A stretch of 64,000 nt of DNA from Bryopsis sp. KO-2023 (taxonomy: Eukaryota; Chlorophyta; Ulvophyceae; Bryopsidales; Bryopsidaceae), in NCBI GenBank assembly GCA_030272585.1, contig BSYQ01000006.1, positions 687,001 through 751,000 on the forward strand. Reading direction: 5' to 3'. The position numbers and the translations under genes are program-made. The notes beneath the pieces were generated by a model, which saw only the letters and a list, made by a program, of their open reading frames with translations, had not been told where the DNA came from and ran no database searches. How positions within the stretch are numbered: position 1 is the stretch's first letter; each line of letters opens with the position of its first letter. Below, piece by piece: positions 55,101 through 64,000 of this stretch.

Positions 55101-57410
55101 CATGGAAAGCTCTACAGAAATGCAAGTTGCATTCCTACTATGGATCCGAGGGGGATAGATCACCTTCGTTGGGAACACAGTTTCAGTTGGTAAAGATAGA
55201 TTCATCTGAGGTGGCTGGTCATGCTGGTGGGGATGATCTTCCACCCATCAATGTCACAACGCTCGACTCCTTCAGTCAGATTTCTGTGCAGGATGTGAAT
55301 CTGCGAATCAACACGACAAACCCTGCAGGACGCCTCTTTTGTGGCATTGCAACTGGCGAGGGCATGCTGATGCGTGGACATATTACTGTGACTGGTGTGG
55401 TTCTAAGTGGTCTGCCTGGGGAGTACAATCTGACCTTTCAGCTGACTTCAGAAGATGACGTCATTGTGTCTGTGGAGTCAGTCAGGGTGGATATTCGAGA
55501 GTGCCTCATTGGGGAGGTGTCCAAAGAAAATGGCTTCCGCTGTGACATTTGCGGTGAAATTTTTTTCAGCTTGAACATGACTGACAAGTATTGCAAGTCT
55601 TGTCTTGTTGAGGTGGGCATGTGTTCGAGAGGGAGTGCTGGATTATGGCACTCTGGGCCCTTGTCCTCCCAGATCCATGCATGCTTGTCCAAAGAAGCAT
55701 GCATCTATGAGAATCAAACAGAGGTTCTGTTTGCATCATCAAACTCATCCTCCAACCTGAATATGACGGCTTATGCTGAAGACTACCCCCTGTGTGCAAA
55801 GGTGAAAACAAGCAAAGCAAGCTGAAGAATATTTTGAAAAATCTATGTTCAAGAGAATTCACACTTATGATGACCTGTGTGTGTGAAAATTTGGTGCGGT
55901 ATAGGGCTACAAGGGGGTGTTGTGTGGCAGCTGCGCGGCATTGCATGGGAAAAGTGGTATGGAATGCAAAAAGTGCAAAGGAAAAGTGATTGCTGGAGTG
56001 GCAATTGGAGGGGCCATGCTTTCCTTGGCAGTATTTTCCCTGATTTATGTCAGAAATGCTGCTAAATTTGCTCAGCAAGCGATGGTTGATACCCATCCAA
56101 ATGCCATCGGGTCGGGTTGCTCCTCTGGGGATATGTCTAGAAGAAAACAAAGACCAACAGATATTTTCAAGTTGAGCAATCTGGATATGTAAGAACAGAG
56201 TCCTACTTTTCTCTCTCTCACCGCACCAAGGTGTTGTGTGTTACTGGGCAGATCCTTGTGAACTTCATGCAAATTACTGGATCGACTGCAGCAATCAACG
56301 TGGGTTGGACCAAATATATGAGGGGGATGTTCACAAGCTGGGGTAAGTAGCCATCCACAAATTTGATTCGCGAAAATGTTGATTCTCATTTTTAATGGAT
56401 GTCCAAGCCGAAGCATGACATGTCATATTGATTTCAGGTGCGATCTCTTTTGGTGGAACGGATGGAAACAGCTTTTTTGCATTTGAGTGTGCGTTTTCAT
56501 CAGAGGAAAATGGCCTTCCTCCATCTATCAAGACAACTGTGTTGCTGGAATTTGTACCCTCCATCGTTTGGGCAGCGTTTGTCATGGTCTACGTTGCATA
56601 TGTGTTACGAACCAAAAAATCCATACGGGACTTGAAGCTCTGGTCGGGTATTGTATTTCGGGCCGTGTTGCAAGCAGCCTACATCAGGTGAGACAGATAC
56701 AGTAGCATTCAACCTTTTTTTTTTCCTCTTGTTATTCAGGAAACACAATATTTTGAGATCGCCATATTTATGTGCTTGCAGTGAGATGAAAGCGTTCATT
56801 CGCATCTTTTATTGCGTGCGAGCCAGCCCTTTGGATGGTCTGTTTTGGACACAAGACACGAGTCTGACTTGCTACAAAGGATCACATGCGCTCCTGGTTC
56901 TTTTTGTCGGGCTGCCTGGCCTCTTGTTCATATCGATAGGATTCCCAGCTTGGCTCCTCTTTAAACTCACGCGAACCGACACCCTCGATCAGGAGAAGGT
57001 GATTGTTCGATACGGATTCTTGTATAAACTGTACAAGAGCAACACCGCTGCTTGGGATGTAGTGATTTTGGTCCGGAAAGCTTTGTTTGCCGCAATCATT
57101 ACCGTTGGGGGGTGGAATTCAAATCAGTCTTGCCTTTTTCATCATGATAGCTTCCATACTTCTCCAAATGCATTTCCAACCGTTTTTGGAATCAAAGTTG
57201 AATAATTTGGAATTGGGATCATTGGCCATATCCATCATCTTTATGTGCATGGCTGGGATCTACACTGCATACACTGTGAAGCAGATTTTTGATGTTCTTT
57301 TTTGTTTTTTTTTAAGCGCCAGCCGATCTTGTGAAAGAGCTGTCTCGTACATTCTTTTGTGGATGTTGAATATAAAGCGAGGGTGTTGTGACTGCCATGG
57401 GACCATCTAG
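52150..57410 (+). pseudogene. Beta-helix surface protein copy C (inverted relative to copy B)
   Basis: Follows copy B exon by exon in the opposite orientation: signal peptide near 52313 (LLTALLVVACLATVGL), N-terminal exon near 52530-52820, beta-helix exons 53170-53370 and 53870-54640, Cys-rich exon 54850-55803, membrane exons 55910 to about 57300. Lesions: the donor after the signal-peptide exon is missing; about 1.3 kb matching copy B 24350-25600 (two beta-helix exons) is absent between 52.83 and 52.92 kb; CAA became TGA at 54271-54273; frameshift near 54440; about 14 bases lost near 55112; and the final tail (after IFDVLF) is replaced from about 57305. A dead copy. Confidence 0.8.
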
Positions 57411-58270
57411 TTGTGCCCTTGAATTTCTGGTGGATCAACCGAAAGAAGCCTATTTTTAGACATGGTGGGATGTCATCCTCATGGCATACCTACCTGCTGG
57501 TGGTACGGGGAAAGAAAAAATCCTTTGCGTTTCTTGAAAAAATACACCTGTTTGTTTTCAATCCTTTATTCAACACTGGTCTTTGTTCGAGTTTCCTTAG
57601 AACAATTTTTTTCAACATTCATTCCTGAGGAGGCATTTGAATCAAAGAAGTGTTTTAAACTGGTGTCCTTTTATTTATTTTCATTTTTTTTCACTGGATC
57701 CGCATCGATTCAGGAAGATGTCATGGAATGTTTCGTGAAGTGGAGGGGGGGGGTCTAGTGTTTGGAACTTTCCTATGTTGCGTACAAAAGCTATTTAAGA
57801 AAATGTTAATGCAACTGATCTTCAAGTAAAATTGTGGGTGACTTTATCATTGATTGATGCACGCTCTCGACAAGATTTCTTTGTTGGATGAAAAGTTCTA
57901 TGAGTAGATTTCTTTCCACCCCAAGGATAGTCGATGTTCCTCTCACATCTGTGTTTCGCATTTTTATGACATCATCAAGATTGGGTGGCTGTCTATTTCT
58001 GAGGGGTGAACGTGATTCGATAAAACTTTTCTATGATACTTGCAGTTTTTCAGGAGTGATATGCCCCTCCTAGAAACCCCCTGCCTGGGTGAGATCTAGT
58101 CTAAGGGAAAAAAGAGGGCAGCCACGAAAAGGGCAGAATGTCCTACAGACACATGCATGCAATGATCTAACAAAACCAGGATTTTTTATTAGTTCTAAAA
58201 ATGCGCAATTAACAACCATTCCTAAAAATAAAAACAATATTAAAGTGTATCGATAAAAAAGAACCTGGCA
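57411..58270. other. Spacer between copy C and the right arm
   Basis: T-rich and without recognised coding content. It is the end of the spacer between the two arms of the large inverted repeat. Confidence 0.4.
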
Positions 58271-58279
58271 ACCTGGCGG

Positions 58280-58864
58280 TGGGGTTGGCGGCGGGTCAAG
58301 ATCTGTTTCTGATAGTCGGCTTGGGGGTGTTGGTTACGTCCTTTGCGCTCGTGACACCATGCGAGGAAAGGAAAGAAAACGGTGCTGTGGCGGCGGCCGT
58401 CACTGTTTCAAAAAAAAACGCCAAAGAAAGCGCTAGAGATAGCGCCAGGAAATGAGTCGGCACCTGATGCAGCCGTCGCTGTCTCGAAGGAATAAGAGGC
58501 ACCGAAAAAAGCTGGAAAGTTTTTTGTGTGCGACCGGAACGATTGTGGGCAACACGGCCTCGGTGAGGATGTCGAAGAGACGCTCAGGTCGAAACAACTC
58601 GTGTTCGACGAAGAGGTAGGGTGCCACCTGGGAGCTTTCAAGTTTTGTGAGGAAAATTTTGAGCTGTTTTCAGAGAATATTGCCCTTGGCTTGCACGATT
58701 GTGAAGGTTTCGTTTCTGGTCTGCAGGTGATCCCACGCACCGTTCATTTTGGCGATCTTCCCGACACAGGTAGAGACAAAGAGAAACTCTTAATGATCAG
58801 AGTGTTGCTTTTGTCATATGCATTGTTGGGAGAGGAGACTGGAGTGTTCGCAACCACCAATTGA
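58280..58864 (+). CDS. Uncharacterised duplicated gene, right-arm copy
   Basis: Plus-strand counterpart of the gene at 51.2-51.9 kb. The hydrophobic start (FLIVGLGVLVTSFALVTPCEERKEN) is near 58301. The second part runs open from about 58500 to the TGA at 58864, with DVEETLRSKQLVFDEEVGCHLGAF, FELFSENIALGLHDCEGFV and the tail LLLSYALLGEETGVFATTN. An in-frame TGA at about 58453 separates the two parts unless an intron removes it. Function unknown. Confidence 0.45.
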
Positions 58865-59534
58865 CTTGTTAGTTTCTTCCTGTTCGAATCTTTTGTGGGG
58901 GAGTTGCGTTGCAGGCAAAAGTGCTCGTCTTGTGCAGAAGAGCATTCAAAGCTGTTGGCACAAAAAAGCCACAACCAAAAATAACCGAAATGGCAAAGGC
59001 TAGGACAGTGTCGGTCGTCAAAGCTTTCAGTGATCAAGGGACTCTGAATTTTTGGAGTTAATTCAGTATGGTTTGCTTGACTGAGGGAATGCTTTGTGAT
59101 GTTTTTTTATGTTTTTTTGGGGATTGATGGACAGGGTTTTTTTCGAACAAGAGTGTGTTTTGTTTTTGTTTTTAATTGGTTTTCAAAGTGTAGAAGAGAG
59201 AAGGGCTGTTTATGGAGGGCTGTTTTAGTTGATTTTTTTATTATTATTTTGGTTTGTAAACTGTAAATTAGTGTATTGGTTTGTAAAATAGTGTTTATAT
59301 TTTTTATAAAGTTTGTATTGTGATGTGTGTCTAAAGCAAGAAAAAAGGGTTGAGTGCAAAATAAAGTTTGCTTCCCCGTTCATTCATACAACATCAATTG
59401 AGGTCAACAATTACATCCACAGTCACGTGATCCTTGACAGAAATTCGGTCAATCCTGTCCAATATTTAAGAAAACCTTGGCACGTTGCTCCTTATCTTTG
59501 GGTCACTTTTGACGTTTGCGTCAAAGTTAAAAAG
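58865..59534. other. Right-arm flank
   Basis: No gene. Homologous, inverted, to 50590-51180. It includes T/G-rich runs at 59100-59300. Confidence 0.4.
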
Positions 59535-61430
59535 ATGGACTTCTTGTCTAACCACGAGTTGTTGAACATATTGGCGAAAACAGAAGCGATCTTAGGGGTT
59601 CCATCAAACCCGAGGAAGCTTTTCGAGGCGATCGATTCGTTGGCATTCGTTGACGATGATCAGCTTCTGGGCATGTACTTGGCGATGACACACCAACAGG
59701 TGTGTTTTGAAAATTGATTGGACGTCCAAGGTTGTGAAAAATTCTGATTGATAAAAGCCAAGTGAGCACGTTTTGATACAATAGGTTGGAGCTGGTGCAA
59801 GCGACTGCGGATCTTTCTGCAACGTTTCTGGGGAGATCGTCACCCATGGCATGTTCGAAAATTTACTGGGGGCTGAGGTCAGCTCTCAGGGAAGCATTGG
59901 TGGAGCCGCGAAAATCGGAAAAGAGCACTCCGAAGGGGCCGAGGATGCTTCGCAAAGAAGCACTGCCTCCATGACGCACGCTGCTGACAGAAGCAAGGGA
60001 GTGCTAAAGAAACTCTGCATCGAGGAGGATCCACCCCCATTTGCAACAAAAGCCGTTTTGGAGGCGGTCGGAGCCGAAATGGACTCGGTTGTGTGCGTCA
60101 GTGAACGAATTGCACAGCACGACATGGTGGGTGAATTGATCGCTGGGACAAGAACCACTCCCTAGCAAAGAAATCATTGCAGTTTGGTGTGGCGAATTGA
60201 ATGGATCGAAGGGCTTTTGTTTTTGATTCAATGTGCAGGTCAGAAGCAAAAATGCGATGGCTTGTCCAATCGACACCAAAATGATCGGCCCCGACTGCCC
60301 TGGAACAATGGAACGTGGCGAATGCAAAATCAAAATCAAGCCGGTAGAGAATGCTGCCTCCATGATACAAGGTGCCGACAGAAGCACCTTGGGAGTGCAA
60401 GGCATTCAGAAGAGAATCTGTATCGAGGAGGTAGGATTGAGAGTGGTTCCATAGTACAGAAAGTGGGGAGGGGGAACGTGTTTCCTTTTTCCCAGTGGGG
60501 GGGTTTCTCACGAATAACCTCTGAAAAAAACCTACTGCAATCAAATGAGACATAAATCTATAACTGGCAAGGAACAAATCTAATAGATAATGGAAACGCT
60601 GTGGTTAGATCAAGCTCAATGAGGAATACCTCGAGGTAGAAGGCGTTCGGCAGATGATCAACAAAGCAACACAAACTAAATCAGGCAACCTGAATCAAAT
60701 CTGGTCCCTGGAAATTCCACCTGGCGTAATTCGGGACGTGCTGGAGGGAATGTTGATGTGGATGGATCAGAAGGATTCCCCCGGGCAGACTATGATGAAG
60801 ATTCTGTCCAGCAAGAGCGGGGAAAATCAAATCATACTCAACTACAATGCCCGTGATCTACAATCCAAGGTAGCTTGCTTTCTCAAAATAAATCAATTTT
60901 ATTTCAACTGCAACTTTTGCTGTTTTTGGGTTCTTTTCTTCTTTTCTTCGTAATGTATGGAGATACTTGTGTCAGGCGATCGCATACGAAACTCAAATGG
61001 TGAGTGATGTGACTCCTGGAAAAGGAGACAAGAGCCATTTGGGCCTCCCTATTTTCAAAATTATGCCAGAAACCAAGGCGAGCACCCGTTTCAACTCATT
61101 GGTGGTCTACGATCCACCCCCCTTTGCAGCAAAAGCTGTTTTGGAGGCAGCTGAAATAGACTTGGCTGTGCGCATTCCTCGAGGCATTCCACAGCACGAC
61201 ATGGTGGGTGAATTGACTGCTGGGACAATAACCACTCCCTAGCAAAGAATTCTTTGCAGTTTGGTGTGGCGAAATGAATGGATCGATGGGCTTTTGTCTG
61301 ATCAGTCTGTTTGTGATTCAATGTGGCAGGTCAGAGGCAAAAATTCGATGGCTAGTCCAATCAACACAAGGTTGATCGGCCCCAACTGCCCCGGAGCAGT
61401 CAAACCTGGAATCTGCATTGAGGAGGTAGG
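59535..61430 (+). pseudogene. Scrambled locus: succinyl-CoA ligase alpha exons with unknown modules (right arm)
   Basis: Exons 59535-59699 (ATG start, FLSNHELLNILAKTEAI), 59785-60126 and 60239-60430 splice in phase 0. The second ends in an enzyme-like DPPPFATKAVLEAV...AQHDM and the third begins VRSKNAMACPIDTKMIGPDCPG and ends KRICIEE. The pair matches the succinyl-CoA ligase alpha core across its normal splice. Then comes 60609-60869 (unknown, VLEGMLMWMDQKDSPGQT), and a second ligase pair at about 60977-61203 (VTPGKGDKSHLGLPIF, FAAKAVLEAAE, GIPQHDM) and 61330-61425 (RLIGPNCPG, CIEE). Two ligase cores in series and no N-terminal CoA-binding start or phosphohistidine region argue against a normal enzyme. 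The exportin-like exons of the left arm are missing here. Confidence 0.6.
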
Positions 61431-61874
61431 ATTGAGAGTGGTTCCATAGTACAGAAAGTGGGGAGGGGAAACGGGGTTCCTTTTTTCCAGTTGGGGGGTT
61501 TCTCACGAATAACGTCTGCCGAACTAAGAAACTCACACAGTCCACCTTTTCCTGAACACTTGTGCACTTGGGTATTATTTTAGAAAGTTTGAAGACTGGA
61601 GGTTGGATCTTTGAATAATAGAGAAGCAGATTTTGTAGTGGTCCCTGCACCTAAAATGTATAGTTTTTTGGTTATTTATTTTTCATTTTTATGTCATATT
61701 TTCATTATTCTTTTGGTCGAATGAGGTGGTTGGGTGAGGTCGGGGCTGCTTGCAAGTTCACACGCACGTTCGAAATTCAGCTAAAACCTAATTTTCTTTT
61801 TCTTTTTTCCCCTAAAGAAAGAAAAACACTGGAGGGATTGATTGAGTATACTTCAACGATACGAAATGCTGTAG

Positions 61875-63929
61875 GGGGATGGCAGCTCCATCACAGTCGA
61901 ACCTGGTTTGATTGGAGGGGAAGTGAACAGGATCCTGGCTGCTCACAAAAACAAGCATGGCCATCCCATTCAGTACAAGATCAGACCCGATTCTTCCTCC
62001 ATCTACAGTTGCATGATAGGAGGCATCGTGAACAACAACTCGTCCGGAATATGCATATCGCAAAACACCTACCACACGCTGCAAGACATGAGGGTGGTTT
62101 TTGTGGATGGCACTGTCCTGGATACGGCAGATCCCGAGAGCAGAAAAAATTTCCTGGAGGTTGGTGGTTTTGATACTCGTGTATTGTTGAAGGGTGAAAA
62201 AAAAAAGAAACTGAAGGATCAAAAACTGGCAAAAACTTCAACTTGCAGTTTTGGACCTCTTGAAAGAGGCGTGTCTGTCAGAGCAACCCAGAAAATGTTT
62301 TGGGATGGATCGACCCAGCAGATGGAGTTTTCATTGTTGTAGAGATTCTGAAAAAGTGGAAACTCTGCGTTAATGCCTTTGAACGTTGAGTTCGTTTGAG
62401 TTCGTTTGAGTTCGTTGAGTATGAAACTTATTTCTGTTTGACAATGTTTGGTTTCGTGTGGCGATCGCAGAAAAGAAAGGACTTGGTTGCCGGAGTCATC
62501 AGGCTTGCCAGCAAGGTGCAGTCTGACAGAGAGCTGTCCAACCTTATCCGGAGGAAATTTACGATCAAGTGCACCACTGGTGGGTGCTTTTTGGAGCATT
62601 TCAAAACAATGTTTTTTACCATTTGGTCCATTCACCCATCTGAAAGAGTCAAACGGTTTAAACACACTGTCCAGAACCTCGAAAATGTCGCGTCTTTTTT
62701 CTGGGTTTCTTTCCTGTGTGGAATACAAACTCGGATGATTACCCTACAAGATTCCCATTGATTTTTTTTTCCCTGAACAAAGGGGTTGATGTGTTCCCTG
62801 TTGGTGGTGATTGATCAGGTTATTCTTTGAATGCGCTTGTGGATTTCCCTGTGGCTGATCCGATCAAAATGATCAAGCGTGTGATCATTGGATCCGAGGG
62901 CACGTTCGCCTTTGTCTCTCGAGCAACTTGCAACACCGTTCCAGAATGGCCCCACAAGGCTTCGGCATTTTTGATCTTCCCGCATTCGAACGACGCTTTT
63001 ATGTGAGTTGATGTGTCCCATCAAACGTGCGTGCGTGTGTGCACATTCCTTGATGATAGAATATAGGTCAGAGTAAATGGTTTTGCATTGGATGCCACCA
63101 AAACGCTGTTAATACGTGAAAAAAGCGTGTGAACCTTGGGGGCTGGGTGCAGTTATGGATGTCCTGGACGAAAACAAAATTGGAAAAAGAGCAGAGTTTT
63201 TCATTCAATAGTTCATTGTGCATTGAGTGTTCTGTTCCAGGGATATGTTGTAAGAAATTGGACATTCCAATTCATGATATGTCCTGATGTTTTCGCGACA
63301 GGGCTGCACACATCTTGCGAGAAAAGACACCTGTAGATGCGGTGGAGCTTTTCGACAGGGCGTGCCTGCGGGAGTGCAAGATCCACGACAAAATGCCCAA
63401 GTTGGTCCCTGAGATCGCAGGAAACCCTGATCCGATGGCTGCAGCCCTCTTGATCGAGTGCAGAGGTCCAACCCCCGAGGCGCTCCAGCAGAGCATTGCC
63501 GAGGTCCAAGCCGCTTTGGAGTCCGGCAAGCTCGCCTACGGATCGCGAGCACAGGATCCCAAGACGTTCAACGATTACCCCTTCGAGGCCGATGCTGATG
63601 TGAGTTTCTGTTTTTCTATTTTCCTTGCATGGTCTCTCTGGAGGATTGCCCTCCAGTATCGCTACAATGATCACTGCCGTTTTTGAGAGTGGGGTGGTTT
63701 TTGACAGATTTACAACGTCTACTGGGATGTCCGCAAGGGGTTGATCCCAATGGTTGGTGCTGCCTGTGAGACTGGGACCTCCATGTTGATCGAGGATGTG
63801 GCTTGCCCGATTGAGAATCTGGCCGAGATGACCATGGATCTCAATGACATGTTTGAGCGCTACGGATATACAGATGCGTGCTGCTTGGGTCATGCCTTGG
63901 AAGGAAACTTGCATTTGATCTTCTTGCAG
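61875..63929 (+). CDS. FAD/Fe-S D-lactate dehydrogenase, right-arm copy (3' end beyond window)
   Basis: Oxidises D-lactate or another D-2-hydroxyacid, passing electrons through FAD and Fe-S centres; usually mitochondrial or membrane-associated. Exons: 61875-62163 (GDGSSITVEPGLIGGEV, SCMIGGIVNNNSSG; FAD-binding PCMH domain), a short one from 62249 (VLDLLKEACLSE), 62473-62580 (DLVAGVIRLASK), 62819-63000 (YSLNALVDFPVADP, IGSEGTFAFVSR), 63302-63599 (AAHILREKTPVDAVELFD) and 63709-63929 (IYNVYWDVRKGLIPMVGAA, GHALEGNLHL). The Fe-S exons seen in the left-arm copy would lie past 64000. It keeps the FAD loop and the 26 bases lost in the left copy. The N-terminal 60-100 residues expected for the family are not found upstream, where succinyl-CoA ligase pieces lie, so it may be 5'-truncated too. 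Confidence 0.75.
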
Positions 63930-64000
63930 GTAAGAAACACCCTGCTGTGGTGTGTCGAGTGAGGGATTTTCATTGTTTAAGCCTTTTTGGGGGATTTTCT

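Larger units (their letters stand above)
58280..64000. repeat. Right arm of the large imperfect inverted repeat
   Basis: Plus-strand counterpart of the left arm, continuing past the window end. It lacks the hAT element and keeps sequence that the left arm has lost within the dehydrogenase. Confidence 0.85.

Overview
This is nuclear DNA from a unicellular eukaryote. The recognisable genes are split by many short GT-AG introns. The gene families present are a ZIP metal transporter, a flavin/iron-sulfur D-lactate dehydrogenase, succinyl-CoA ligase alpha pieces and multi-membrane beta-helix surface proteins. Much of the rest is transposon sequence and decayed gene copies. Large GGAI/FxxN beta-helix proteins with a membrane tail suggest an algal or protist genome, possibly chromerid-like, but the species cannot be fixed from sequence alone. 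Stop codons look standard.

Layout. 1-6.0 kb is mostly unassigned DNA. It contains a complete miniature hAT-type element (147-611) with perfect terminal repeats and an 8-bp target duplication, and a cluster of palindromes near 4.1-4.4 kb. 6.05-8.35 kb (minus) is a ZIP zinc/iron transporter in at least six exons. 10.17-12.10 kb (plus) is a secreted, probably membrane-anchored protein of 524 aa in four exons with clean splicing. 12.6-32.7 kb is a cluster of related beta-helix/multi-pass membrane genes. Copy A (12.6-16.4 kb) is split by an internal inversion. Copy B (19.6-26.2 kb, minus) is the most complete. Copy D (28.4-31.3 kb) is decayed and also split between strands. A small membrane-segment fragment lies at 32.4-32.75 kb. 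Copy C (52.3-57.4 kb, plus) is a pseudogene. A 5'-truncated LINE lies at 17.4-18.75 kb.

36.5-64 kb is dominated by a very large imperfect inverted repeat. The left arm (about 51.9 down to 37.5 kb, minus strand) and the right arm (about 58.3 to beyond 64 kb, plus strand) both carry, in the same order, an uncharacterised duplicated gene, a scrambled locus built from succinyl-CoA ligase alpha exons and other modules, and a D-lactate dehydrogenase gene. The spacer between the arms (52-58 kb) holds beta-helix copy C. The left arm alone is interrupted by a 6.6-kb hAT transposon (about 43.84-50.41 kb). That element has GATCG-rich subterminal arrays, an intact 811-codon transposase frame and a second, convergent five-exon gene of unknown function.

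The genes do not form a pathway. The window reads as a rearranged subtelomere-like or repeat-rich region in which segmental duplication, inversion and hAT/LINE activity have multiplied and broken a few gene families. The best candidates for working genes are the ZIP transporter, the 10.17-kb secreted protein, the two hAT genes, possibly beta-helix copy B, and the right-arm D-lactate dehydrogenase.
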